NCBI RefSeq assembly: GCF_025567625.1 | Contig: NZ_JAOQJC010000007.1 | Location: 62,001 to 126,000, forward strand | DNA length: 64,000 bases | From: Paenibacillus sp. J5C2022 | GTDB taxonomy: Bacteria > Bacillota > Bacilli > Paenibacillales > Paenibacillaceae | Direction: 5' to 3' | In this document: in pieces, positions 1 to 8,396 of the stretch | Layout: each line of letters begins with the position of its first letter | How positions within the stretch are numbered: position 1 is the stretch's first letter | The notes under the pieces: model-generated | The model's input: only the letters and a program-made list of their open reading frames with translations | Database searches by the model: none | Told to the model about the DNA's origin: nothing | Position numbers and translations under genes: made by a program

Positions 1-975
1 CTCCTTCTCGAATAGTCTTCGAACCGTATACAGCAGCTGCACCCCCGTCTCCACAGGCCGGACAGCCCGCTCATCCATCACATGCACATAGACGCCGCCG
101 CACAGCTCACCGGCATTCTTGGAAGCCGTCGGCTTGAAGTAGACCGGGCGAAAATGTACGCCGGACAGTCCCTTGGCATTCATCTCCTTGGCCAGCCGCT
201 CCGGCTCGACGAACGGCGCGCCGATGATCTCGAACGGAGCCGTCGTCCCCCTGCCCTCGGACATATTCGTTCCTTCGAACAAGCAAGTGCCGGGGTAGAG
301 CAAGGCGGAATGGAAGCGCGGAATGCCCATGGAAGGAGGAATCCAGACGCGGCCCGTGTCCGGGTGCAGCATGGATCGCTCCCACCCTTGGCAGCGAATG
401 ACATGCAGCTCCGCTCCCCAGCCCATCTCTTCGTTGGCCATGACCGCAATCTCCCCTGCCGTCAAGCCGTAACGCACCGCGAGCGAATAATTGCCGACGA
501 AGGAGCGGAAGCCTTCCTTCAGCACATTGCCTTCCACCGTCACGCCATCCAGCGGATTGCAGCGGTCCAGCACGACGAACGGCTTGCCGCTTGCCGCGCA
601 GTCCTCAAGCGCGTACAGCATCGTATAAATAAAGGTATAGTACCTTGTGCCGACATCCGCGATATCGTAGACGACGATGTCCACTTCATCCAGCATTTCC
701 TTCGTCAACCGCTTGGAATCTTTCCGGTATAAGCTGTGTACAGTCGCGCCTGTGGCGGGGTCCCTGTATGCACCCACAAGCGCGCCCGCTTCCTGATCGC
801 CCCTTACGCCATGCTCCGGGGAGAACAGCGCCGTGAGTTGAAATTGCTCGTGCAAAATATCGATCGTAGAACGAAAGTCGGCGGCAAGGCCTGTCGGGGA
901 CGTAATGAGCCCGAGCCGCTTGCCGCGCAACAATCGCGAATATTCCTTTATGTTGTCTATGCCGTTTCGAATCAT
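1..975 (-). CDS. namZ: Exo-beta-N-acetylmuramidase NamZ (DUF1343), 3' end outside window
   Basis: NamZ-family enzymes release MurNAc from the non-reducing end of peptidoglycan fragments. The reading frame is open from ATG at 975 down to base 1, giving 325 residues of a family usually near 400, so the C-terminus is missing. Visible family motifs are SPTGL near residue 30, FSPEHGVRGDQ near 52, and EGRGTTAPFE near 240. No signal peptide is seen at this start, so this copy may act in the cytoplasm on imported muropeptides or disaccharides; that location is inferred. A GGGTGGGG stretch before the ATG can serve as a ribosome binding site. It is the last visible gene of the murQ operon, 116 nt after the PIG-L gene. 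That gap contains a small GC-rich inverted repeat (1031-1045, six-base arms). Confidence 0.9.
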   Translation of the reverse strand, partial: MIRNGIDNIKEYSRLLRGKRLGLITSPTGLAADFRSTIDILHEQFQLTALFSPEHGVRGDQEAGALVGAYRDPATGATVHSLYRKDSKRLTKEMLDEVDIVVYDIADVGTRYYTFIYTMLYALEDCAASGKPFVVLDRCNPLDGVTVEGNVLKEGFRSFVGNYSLAVRYGLTAGEIAVMANEEMGWGAELHVIRCQGWERSMLHPDTGRVWIPPSMGIPRFHSALLYPGTCLFEGTNMSEGRGTTAPFEIIGAPFVEPERLAKEMNAKGLSGVHFRPVYFKPTASKNAGELCGGVYVHVMDERAVRPVETGVQLLYTVRRLFEKE

Positions 976-1091
976 ACGTTCATCCCCACCCTGCTGTTCA
1001 ACTTGCCGTCCGCTCCAGCGAGCAGCTTAAGCGGGCAGCGCCCGCTCAACCGCCCCAACCTTTTGCGACGCTCATTCGTCTCACTTGCCAT

Positions 1092-1799
1092 CTACAGCTC
1101 CGACTGGCGAAGCCGCTTGCTCTCCTCCGGAATCATGAACGTCTCGGCGTACTCCTTACGCGCTTCAAGGCCGCGCACCCGCGCCAGAGACTTATAATAG
1201 TCCATATAATTGAACGATTTGCTGCCTGTCACGAACCAGTGCGTCGATAACGCCTTGATCCATAGGTCGAACGCTTCCTGGTCGAAATCCACATACACAT
1301 AAGGTATATAGTCAACGGCATCCTCCCAATTCTCCCCGTAGTATAGCTTGGGAGTGAAGTGAGCGGGAAGCTCTCTCTCCATCGCGCGCAAGCCGGCGAA
1401 AAATCTGGCATCATTCACAATTCGGTGCGTCGTCGCATGATCCTTGTGCATACTGTTGCGATGATGGGTAATAATAATCGTCGGCTTCACCTCGCGTATC
1501 ACATCGCATACGCGAAGGCGTATCGCCTCATCGTCGGGAACTTGTCCGTCCGGAATCTCGAATACACGGGCCTCGCCGCCCAGCATCGACGCGAAAGTAT
1601 GCGCCTCACGCACCTTCTGCTCCCGGTAATCCGCCACATCCTGCCCTTCGGGAACCCCGCGCTCTCCTGCCGTTAGCGCCAAGGTGACGATGCGGTCCCC
1701 TTTCAAATAATGACTGGCCATAACCCCGCCGGCCACCAGCTCCATATCGCCTACATGGGCGCCGATGCCCAATATCGTGATCGGTTCACGCTGACTCAT
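1092..1799 (-). CDS. PIG-L (LmbE-like) family deacetylase with altered active-site motif
   Basis: PIG-L/LmbE enzymes are zinc-dependent N-deacetylases of GlcNAc-type sugars (MshB, BshB). The usual AHPDD motif reads AHVGD here (H15, V16, G17, D18). The first zinc ligands His and Asp are kept, but the Asp that acts as general base in MshB is replaced by Gly. The distal zinc His is probably in the HKDH stretch (118-121). The protein is 235 residues, a normal length, with no signal peptide. The start ATG overlaps the stop of the GNAT gene by four bases (ATGA), so translation is probably coupled. Its place in a MurNAc operon suggests an amino-sugar or muropeptide substrate, but the altered base makes activity uncertain. 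Confidence 0.85.
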   Translation of the reverse strand: MSQREPITILGIGAHVGDMELVAGGVMASHYLKGDRIVTLALTAGERGVPEGQDVADYREQKVREAHTFASMLGGEARVFEIPDGQVPDDEAIRLRVCDVIREVKPTIIITHHRNSMHKDHATTHRIVNDARFFAGLRAMERELPAHFTPKLYYGENWEDAVDYIPYVYVDFDQEAFDLWIKALSTHWFVTGSKSFNYMDYYKSLARVRGLEARKEYAETFMIPEESKRLRQSEL

Positions 1800-2770
1800 G
1801 ATCCAAGCTCCCTTCTCATTACCGCAAATTCCTTCACTGTCTCAAATCCCGCCTTCTCATAAATGCCGATGGCCGGATTCGTGCTGCCCGTATACAGAGA
1901 CATGTAATCCGCTCCGATGTCGCGGAACGCTTCGCACAGCCGGAAGAACAACAACGAGCCCAGTCCGCGGCCCTCGTGCTCCTGCATAACGCCGATTCCG
2001 GTAAAATACCCCCTGCCGCTCTCGCTCCGAATAAGCGGCCCTGCGAATCCGACAGCCCGCCCAGCATGAGCGGCCACCAGAAACGGTACTCCGCCGGCAA
2101 CGCTATCGGCAATATCTTTGCTCCATAGCGGATTGCCAAGTGCAGCCAGCATCTCTTCCACGCCGCTATGGCATTCCGGATCGTATAAGGCTACCGAGTA
2201 ACCCGCCTCCCCGGCCCGTTCCTCCTTGGCAGGCACGCTGTCAGGAATCTCGTAGCTATCAAGCCGCATATACATCGCGTGCTCGATCGCTCGCTCCGCA
2301 TAGCCGACGCTGCCCAAAAATTTATGAAGCTCGCTGCCGGCAGGTACGCCGGGCGCGTTATTATGCTCATGCCCCGGCGTATTCGGTACATACCAAGGCA
2401 ACTGCATAGGATTGAAGAACAGCACCTCAGCCTGGGATTTGCCCAACGACCGGAACCGTCCTTCCAAAGCCGTCAGCAGCGCCGCATAGACATCATCCCG
2501 GTTCACAACTCCCTCGCCAACAGTTAGGCAAGTGATGTATCCCGCCACATCGCCATAAGGCAGATCGCTGCCCGTACAACCGCAGCCGAAGCCTTGAGGA
2601 ACGCCATCCTCCAGCCATAGGAAGGTCGATTCCTTATCGAAATAGTGATTGTGCCAAATTATAGAGCCGAGGCTTTCCTCCGTCATCTCCTTATAGCTGT
2701 CCTTCACCATCTCAGCGTTCCATAACGCGATGACTTCGGGCATGTAATGATCTTGCCACGTAATAAGCAT
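1796..2770 (-). CDS. GNAT-family N-acetyltransferase with two GNAT-like halves
   Basis: 324 residues, about twice the length of one GNAT domain. The C-terminal half (about 190-324) carries a clear acetyl-CoA pyrophosphate loop, HEGRGLGSLLF near residue 265, followed by a typical NPAIGIYEKAGF ending. The N-terminal half (1-165) resembles a degenerate GNAT fold. Such proteins transfer acetyl groups from acetyl-CoA to amines. The substrate cannot be read from the sequence. Pairing with a PIG-L deacetylase in the same operon suggests opposing N-acetylation and de-N-acetylation of amino sugars, which is inference. The RBS AGGAGG overlaps the stop of the upstream permease gene. It is translationally coupled to the PIG-L gene. 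Confidence 0.85.
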   Translation of the reverse strand: MLITWQDHYMPEVIALWNAEMVKDSYKEMTEESLGSIIWHNHYFDKESTFLWLEDGVPQGFGCGCTGSDLPYGDVAGYITCLTVGEGVVNRDDVYAALLTALEGRFRSLGKSQAEVLFFNPMQLPWYVPNTPGHEHNNAPGVPAGSELHKFLGSVGYAERAIEHAMYMRLDSYEIPDSVPAKEERAGEAGYSVALYDPECHSGVEEMLAALGNPLWSKDIADSVAGGVPFLVAAHAGRAVGFAGPLIRSESGRGYFTGIGVMQEHEGRGLGSLLFFRLCEAFRDIGADYMSLYTGSTNPAIGIYEKAGFETVKEFAVMRRELGS

Positions 2771-2780
2771 GGCTCGCCTC

Positions 2781-3641
2781 CTAACCTTTCACCGCGCCGA
2801 CGGTTACCCCTTCCAGGAAGTAGCGCTGCAAGCTGAAGAAGAGGATGAACATCGGCAGGGCGGATATAGTCGCACCGGCCATCATCGGAGCGAAATACGT
2901 CGTATTCGCGAAGCGGAAATTTTTCAGTCCGACCTGGATCGTCTGCATATCCATCGTATTGGTGACAAGGAACGGCCAGAAGAACGTATTCCATGTCTCC
3001 ATGAACGTCAGAATCGCCATAACTGCCATGACCGTCTTCGACAGCGGCATAATAATGCGGAACAGAATCTGAAGCTGGTTGCATCCTTCCACTTTGGCGC
3101 TTTCCAGAATTTCCTTCGGAATCGTGCTCATGAACTGCTTCGCAAGGAAGATGTTATAGACGGTTACCAGCGATGGCATAATCAGCGCGCCGTACGTATT
3201 CTGAATTTCGAATATATTGACGATTAGAATATACAGAGGCACCTGCGTCACCTGATAAGGAATCATCATCGCACAGAGCAGCACGGCGAAGAGCACGTTG
3301 CGGCCTTTGAAATTGATTTTCGAGAAAGCGTATCCCGCCATCGTGGCGAACAAGACATTGGACACCATCACGCAAGTGGCTACTAATAATGAATTCCACA
3401 GCCAGCGATAGGAATATTCGCTATACTCGAAGAAGAACTTGTAGGATTCCAAAGAGAACTTGCCGGGCCATAACGAATAGCTGACCGCCCCCGCCTCCAC
3501 GGGATCGCCGAACGACGAGATGACCATGAAATAGATCGGGAACAAAGTCGCGAGCGCGAACAGCAGAAGGAGGACGATAATGATCGTATTGCGCACATAT
3601 CTGGCTGTTCGGTTACCTAAGTGATTGTTGTATAAAGCCAA
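2781..3641 (-). CDS. Carbohydrate ABC transporter permease (MalG/UgpE type)
   Basis: 286 residues with six predicted membrane segments. The ABC permease EAA loop, which contacts the ATPase, is seen as ESAKVEGCNQLQILFRIIMP near residue 190. The C-terminus VTVGAVKG is typical of MalG-type subunits. The start appears to be TTG at 3641, with a GGGGGA stretch upstream at good spacing; no ATG fits the N-terminal segment. It forms the membrane channel with the neighbouring MalF-type subunit. No ATP-binding subunit is encoded in the operon, so a shared MsmX-like ATPase elsewhere is likely. The context points to a MurNAc or muropeptide cargo. Confidence 0.9.
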   Translation of the reverse strand: MALYNNHLGNRTARYVRNTIIIVLLLLFALATLFPIYFMVISSFGDPVEAGAVSYSLWPGKFSLESYKFFFEYSEYSYRWLWNSLLVATCVMVSNVLFATMAGYAFSKINFKGRNVLFAVLLCAMMIPYQVTQVPLYILIVNIFEIQNTYGALIMPSLVTVYNIFLAKQFMSTIPKEILESAKVEGCNQLQILFRIIMPLSKTVMAVMAILTFMETWNTFFWPFLVTNTMDMQTIQVGLKNFRFANTTYFAPMMAGATISALPMFILFFSLQRYFLEGVTVGAVKG

Positions 3642-3661
3642 GTCCCATTCCCCCTTCTACC

Positions 3662-4564
3662 TCAATATTCCACGTCTTTGCCGAGAAATTTGAACTGAAT
3701 AAATGCGATAATACCGATAATAAGCGCCAAAATAAGCGATTGCGCCGCTGCCGTGCCGAACTCGAAGTATTTGAACGCCGTATCGAAAATAAGCAAGCCA
3801 ACCATCGTCGTGGAATGATTCGGACCGCCGCCCGTCATCAGATACGCATTCTGGAATACTTGGAAGGAGCCGATCACTCCCGTCACAAGCAGGAACAGCG
3901 TCGTCGGCTTCAGGCATGGAATGACGATATGCCACATCTTCTGCAGGAAGCTCGCTCCGTCGATCTCCGCCGCTTCATAATAGCTCTCGTCGATACCCAG
4001 CAGAGCCGCGACATAGATAATAATGCTGGTGCCGTGGCTGGACAGCCATGACATGAGCACGAGCGAGAACATCGAAGTGGAGCTGGAGCCGAGCCAGTTC
4101 TGGTTCTCGATGCCGAACCACCCGATGACTTCGTTCAGTATGCCCGCCGGCATCGGATCGTAAATCCACAGCCATACGACGGACAATGCTACGCCGGAGG
4201 CGACAGCCGGCAAATAATAAATCGCCTTGAACGTCGTCTGCAGCCACTTCTTCAGCGGCATGATCATAATCGCTACGCCGAATGACAGTATCAATGCCAC
4301 AGGTACGGTCAGTATCGTATAGATGACCGTATTCCATACCGCCTTGCCGAACAGCTCGCTGTGGAATATGGATGCATAATTGTCCAGGCCGACATACGTC
4401 GAACCGAGCGGACTGTATTGCTGAAAGCTGATGATGAATGCGCTCACAACCGGGTACGCCGTGAACATGGCGTATACGACCAGCGCGACGGCTATAAAGG
4501 CATACGCCCATGCTCCGTCTCCTCTGTTCAATCGTCCTTTGCTTCTTGTTGCTGCTCGAGCCAT
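3662..4564 (-). CDS. Carbohydrate ABC transporter permease (MalF/UgpA type)
   Basis: 300 residues. A basic, cytoplasmic N-terminus of about 20 residues precedes six membrane segments. The EAA loop reads EAAEIDGASFLQKMWHIVIP near residue 210. The start at 4564 is preceded by AGGAGGGAG. The gap of 20 nt to the MalG-type gene shows co-transcription. An 11-bp hairpin separates it from the upstream binding-protein gene and may lower permease expression relative to the binding protein. It partners with the MalG-type permease to import the sugar captured by the lipoprotein encoded at 4732-6195. Confidence 0.9.
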   Translation of the reverse strand: MARAATRSKGRLNRGDGAWAYAFIAVALVVYAMFTAYPVVSAFIISFQQYSPLGSTYVGLDNYASIFHSELFGKAVWNTVIYTILTVPVALILSFGVAIMIMPLKKWLQTTFKAIYYLPAVASGVALSVVWLWIYDPMPAGILNEVIGWFGIENQNWLGSSSTSMFSLVLMSWLSSHGTSIIIYVAALLGIDESYYEAAEIDGASFLQKMWHIVIPCLKPTTLFLLVTGVIGSFQVFQNAYLMTGGGPNHSTTMVGLLIFDTAFKYFEFGTAAAQSLILALIIGIIAFIQFKFLGKDVEY

Positions 4565-4689
4565 AAGCGGGACTCTCCCTCCTGTAACCGCCGCGCCTTG
4601 CGCATAGACTGTTATACCGCCGATGCCGGCAGTCAGACACTCGCTTTACTTCGCGGTCAGTATTGCATTTGCTTGCAAAGATGAAGAAA

Positions 4690-4720
4690 GGATAGCCGCC
4701 TTCGCATGGGGCGGCTATCC
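4690..4720 (-). terminator. Intercistronic hairpin between binding-protein and permease genes
   Basis: Perfect 11-bp inverted repeat (GGATAGCCGCC and complement) with a nine-base loop. On the minus strand it is followed by a U-rich run (UUUCUUC). In this position, between a sugar-binding protein gene and its permeases, such hairpins often act as a partial terminator or mRNA stabiliser, so that more binding protein than permease is made. Confidence 0.6.
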
Positions 4721-4731
4721 ACACTCCTGTC

Positions 4732-6195
4732 TTACTTCACTACCCCGTCTTCGCCGAATGCCTCGATCGCGGCTTTCTTCACCGCATCATACATTTCCTC
4801 CGGCGTAATTTCGTTCGCCAGCAGCGCTTGCAGCTTCGGAACGACGACTTCATTTTCAATTTTAATCGCTTTGGCGCCAAGATCAACCGGAATGTCCGGA
4901 CGGGCTGGTGCCGCATGCTTCAGCATCGCTTCAACAGCAGCCACGTTGGCAGGGTTGCGGTTCGTCTCCATGCTCTCTGCCGCCTTGCGTCCGCTATCTG
5001 TAATATGAGCCGCGAACAGATCATTATTCGTAGTAGCCGCCACTTCGCCGCTTGCCAGGAAGTATGCTGCTTTCACGATGTTGGCTTTATGCTCTTCGGT
5101 AGGCTCCTTCTTGCCGCGGAACGCTACATAACCGTCGACGACCGCATGGTATGCTGGCGGCGAGCCTGCGAAGGATGGCGTAGGAAGCACGATATAGTCC
5201 ACTTTAATGCTGTCTTTGACAGCGCTGCCATCGTTGGCATCGATCTTCGCATTGTTCTTGTTCGCGGAATTCTCGAATACGGCCAAGCCTTTGCCCGTAA
5301 TCATCGTCTGTCCTGTCAGGAACATGTTCCAGCGCTTGCCGGCATCCACAGAGCTCAGCTCTTTCGGCATGGAGCCGTCGTCGATCATTTGCCTAATCCC
5401 TTTCAGCACTTCCAGGTAATTCGGATGCGTGTAAGCATATTTCAGATCGTCCGTGAACGGAGAAGGCATGCCTCCGCCCTTGACCATAATACCCAGATAG
5501 TCCTTGGACGCTACGCCCGCAGTTGCGAATACGAAGCCGTAACGGGAGTAGTCGTCGCCATTCTTCACGACGCCCTTCTTGATCTCTTCACGGAACTGCT
5601 CGTAAGTCCAGCCTTCCTGCTGCACCTTCTGCCAGTCGATGCCGGCATCCTCCAGGAACTGCTTGTTGCCGCCCAGCGCATGAACTTCCATATAGGCCGG
5701 GAAGCCGTACAGGCCGTCGCCTTTCTTCATATAATTCAATGGAGCCTCATCGAAGTCTTCCGCCATCTCCGGCGTGACGAGATCCTTAATGTCCAGCACC
5801 ATGCCCATCTGAGCGTACTTGGAGATGCCCTCCGAGTTGATGAATGCAATGTCCGGCGGGCTGCCCGCGTTCACTTGCGTATCCAGCTTCTGCGTCATGT
5901 CCTCCCAGCTGGCTGGTTCAATCTTAAGCGTCAGATGAGGATACAGCTTGTTGAAGTCCTCTTCCATCTTCTTAAAATTCTCTTGGTAAGTCGGAGACAC
6001 AGGAGGCAGCAGCGCTGTAATGGTATCTTTCTTCGGCGCCTCCGTCTGCTTGTCGTCACCCGGCTTGCTGGTATTCGTGCCTGTGGAGTTCGTTGGCTCA
6101 GGGTTATTATTGCCGCCGCCGGAGCATGCGGTCACTGCTCCCGATAACAGCATAAGAGCCATCATTGATGCCGCAAATCTTGTTTTTCTGTTCAT
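4732..6195 (-). CDS. Extracellular sugar-binding lipoprotein of ABC transporter (family 1)
   Basis: 487 residues. The signal peptide ends in the lipobox VTAC at about residues 21-24, followed by a Gly/Asn/Thr-rich linker. It is therefore predicted to be a lipoprotein on the outer face of the membrane. The rest fits the UgpB-like solute-binding family, with NAGSPPDIAFINSEG near residue 111. The start has GGGAGGATC upstream. It sits between murQ and two permeases, so the likely ligand is MurNAc or a MurNAc-containing sugar. This is inferred from context only, because this family binds many saccharides. Confidence 0.9.
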   Translation of the reverse strand: MNRKTRFAASMMALMLLSGAVTACSGGGNNNPEPTNSTGTNTSKPGDDKQTEAPKKDTITALLPPVSPTYQENFKKMEEDFNKLYPHLTLKIEPASWEDMTQKLDTQVNAGSPPDIAFINSEGISKYAQMGMVLDIKDLVTPEMAEDFDEAPLNYMKKGDGLYGFPAYMEVHALGGNKQFLEDAGIDWQKVQQEGWTYEQFREEIKKGVVKNGDDYSRYGFVFATAGVASKDYLGIMVKGGGMPSPFTDDLKYAYTHPNYLEVLKGIRQMIDDGSMPKELSSVDAGKRWNMFLTGQTMITGKGLAVFENSANKNNAKIDANDGSAVKDSIKVDYIVLPTPSFAGSPPAYHAVVDGYVAFRGKKEPTEEHKANIVKAAYFLASGEVAATTNNDLFAAHITDSGRKAAESMETNRNPANVAAVEAMLKHAAPARPDIPVDLGAKAIKIENEVVVPKLQALLANEITPEEMYDAVKKAAIEAFGEDGVVK

Positions 6196-6246
6196 TTTTC
6201 AAGATCCTCCCTTTGAACTAATACTATATACAGTCTGCCCCGAAAT

Positions 6247-7161
6247 TTAAATAACTTTGGTGCAGACCCGTATAGCCTCCTTCAGGTTGCCGTCCGTCTG
6301 TGCCAGAACCTGCTTCGCTTCCGAAGCGTTAAGACCGGACTTGATCATCATAATCGCCAGCTTGCAATCCATGGAGGATTGCTTCAGATAGCTCGCTGCC
6401 GTCTCTTCATCCGCGCCCGTTGCCGTCTTGATGATGCGCAGGGACCGATCGAACAGCTTCTTGTTGCTTGCCTTCAAATCAACCATCAAGTTATTGTAGG
6501 TCTTGCCCAGCTTCACCATCGTGCAAGTCGTCAGCATGTTCAGCACCAGCTTCTGCGCCGTCCCTGCCTTCAATCTGGTGGAGCCTGCTATGACCTCCGG
6601 GCCGACGACCGGCGCGATGCATATATCGCACGCTTCTTCCAGCCGCGAGCCTTTATTGTTGACCACTCCGATCGCCACAGCTCCTAGTTCCTTCGCTCTC
6701 TTCAATCCTTCGATGACGAAGGCGGCGCTGCCGCTGGCGGAAATGCCGACTACCGCATCCTTGTCTGTTACGCCGATGGAATCAATCAGATTCCTTCCGG
6801 CTTCACCGTCATCCTCGCAGCCTTCCACAGCTGTTCGCAACGCTTGATCGCCCCCGGCAATATGTCCCTGGACGAGCGAAGGCTCCGTGCCGAAGGTCGG
6901 CGGACACTCCGATGCGTCAAGCACGCCAAGCCGCCCGGAAGTTCCCGCTCCGATGTAGTACATACGCCCTCCGCTCGACAGCACCTTGTGAAGCGCTTCC
7001 ACAGCTTGCGCAATACGAGGCGTCTCGGCGGCTACGGCGACCGGCACTTTGGCATCCTCAGCGTTAAGCAGCGTCAGCATTTCCTCCGTCGTGCATTCGT
7101 CAATCATACTCGTATTAGGGTTGATTCCCTCCGTCGTAAGGCTTGCCAGGTAGTCATTCAT
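6247..7161 (-). CDS. murQ: N-acetylmuramic acid 6-phosphate etherase MurQ
   Basis: MurQ removes the lactyl ether from MurNAc-6-phosphate, giving GlcNAc-6-phosphate and D-lactate. The protein is 304 residues, full length. The SIS domain motif GAGTSGRLGVLDASECPP lies at about 71-88. E85 and E116 (in EGCEDD) align with the catalytic glutamates 83 and 114 of E. coli MurQ. It is cytoplasmic. It is the first gene of the minus operon, with RBS AGGGGA and a promoter at 7241-7270. The enzyme needs a phosphorylated substrate, but the operon encodes an ABC transporter rather than a PTS and no kinase. A separate MurNAc kinase is therefore needed; the BadF-type kinase at 24917 is a candidate. Confidence 0.97.
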   Translation of the reverse strand: MNDYLASLTTEGINPNTSMIDECTTEEMLTLLNAEDAKVPVAVAAETPRIAQAVEALHKVLSSGGRMYYIGAGTSGRLGVLDASECPPTFGTEPSLVQGHIAGGDQALRTAVEGCEDDGEAGRNLIDSIGVTDKDAVVGISASGSAAFVIEGLKRAKELGAVAIGVVNNKGSRLEEACDICIAPVVGPEVIAGSTRLKAGTAQKLVLNMLTTCTMVKLGKTYNNLMVDLKASNKKLFDRSLRIIKTATGADEETAASYLKQSSMDCKLAIMMIKSGLNASEAKQVLAQTDGNLKEAIRVCTKVI

Positions 7162-7240
7162 CGTTATTCCCCTAACCTGATCATGTATAGGACCGGCCGG
7201 CCCAGCTGATCAATTGTTTCTACTTGTGAAGCACAGTTCT

Positions 7241-7270
7241 ATCTTAAAACGTTTCCATCAAATTCGTCAA
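7241..7270 (-). promoter_or_regulatory. Predicted sigma-A promoter of the murQ operon
   Basis: On the minus strand, TTGACG (7265-7270) and TAAGAT (7241-7246) are separated by 18 bases. Transcription would start about 70 nt before the murQ ATG. Confidence 0.55.
7244..7257 (-). promoter_or_regulatory. cre-like box overlapping the murQ promoter
   Basis: TGGAAACGTTTTAA on the minus strand resembles the CcpA catabolite-responsive element, with a central CG and an AAACGTTT core. It lies in the spacer and overlaps the -10 region, which fits repression. The last bases deviate from the consensus, so another LacI-family protein is also possible. Confidence 0.4.
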
Positions 7271-7444
7271 TACATTTTGAAATATTTTTTTATGTTGGAG
7301 CAAACTATTGGTTTTTTATATCGAAAAATCGCACAATTCGACAGCACGCCAAATAGCGGCTCGAATAACCGCTCAAGCCTCTTTGCGTCTGTCTTTCAGC
7401 ACCTCGGAGGTCGCGTTGCGCCGACACTTAATTGGGCGTGCACG

Positions 7445-8329
7445 CACCTTTTCGACGCTCCAATGTATGCCGCCTACACCAATTCTGCTCGTTCGCACCA
7501 TTTCGGTGCTCCAATGTATGCCACCTACACTATTTCGCCTCGCACGAACCATTTTAGTGCTCCAGTGTATGCCACCTACACTATTTCGCCTCGCACGCAC
7601 CTTTTCGACGCTCCAATGTATGCCACCTACACCAATTCCGCTCGCATGCAACATTTCGGCGCTCCAATGTATGCCGCCTACACTAATTCTGCTCGCACGC
7701 ACCATTTCGACGCTCCAATGTATGCCGCCTACACCAATTCCGCTCGCATGCAACATTTCAGCGCTCCAGTGTATGCCACCTACACTAATTCTGCTCGTTC
7801 GCACCATTTTAGTGCTCCAATGTATGCCACCTACACTATTTCGCCTCGCACGAACCATTTCGGCGCTCCAGTGTATGCCACCTACACTATTTCGCCTCGC
7901 ACGCACCATTTTAGTGCTCCAATGTATGCCACCTACACTATTTCGCCTCGCACGCACCATTTTAGTGCTCCAATGTATGCCACCTACACTAATTCTGCTC
8001 GTTCGCATCTTTTCGGCGCTCCAATGTATGCCACCTACACTAATTCTGCTCGTTCGCATCTTTTCGGCGCTCCAATGTATGCCACCTACACTAATTCTGC
8101 TCGCACGCACCTTTTCGACGCTCCAATGTATGCCACCTACACTAATTCTGCATGCACGCACCTTTTCGACGCTCCAATGTATGCCACCTACACTATTTCG
8201 CCTCGCACGCAACATTTCGACACTCCAATGTATGCCACCTACACTAATTCTGCTCGCACGCACCATTTCGACGCTCCGTTGTATGCCACATACACTATTT
8301 CGCCTCGCACGCACCATTTCGACACTCCG
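7445..8329. repeat. 51-bp minisatellite array, about 17.3 tandem copies
   Basis: A contiguous tandem array fills most of the 1.2-kb gap between murQ and the histidine phosphatase gene. Each unit of 51 bp has a nearly invariant core (CTCCAATGTATGCCACCTAC) and two variable segments. One is either ACTATTTCGCCTCG or ACTAATTCTGCTCG. The other is a CGCACGCACC-like stretch ending in TTCGACG, TTCGGCG or TTTAGTG. The unit length is a multiple of three and lacks stops, so several frames on both strands stay open (up to 434 codons). There is no sign of a signal peptide, ribosome binding site or recognisable domain, so these frames are treated as non-coding. The variants recur in mixed combinations, which suggests unequal crossover or gene conversion. 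Confidence 0.95.
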
Positions 8330-8344
8330 GCGGTAAGCGCACAA

Positions 8345-8380
8345 GAAGCTGCAAAGGCCCGTTCTGACCTTCGCAGCTCC
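8345..8380 (-). terminator. Hairpin after the phosphatase operon
   Basis: On the minus strand a 13-pair stem (two G-U pairs) with a ten-base loop lies just after the histidine phosphatase stop codon. The following U-run is poor (UUGUG), so it is a possible terminator only. Confidence 0.4.
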
Positions 8381-8396
8381 TCCAAAACCAACAAGT

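Noticed and set aside
4828-6147. 439-codon plus-strand frame
   Set aside because: It is the shadow of the sugar-binding lipoprotein gene on the minus strand, which has RBS, signal peptide and lipobox.
7445-8329. CRISPR-like array
   Set aside because: Units are contiguous near-copies with no unique spacers, and no cas gene is present.
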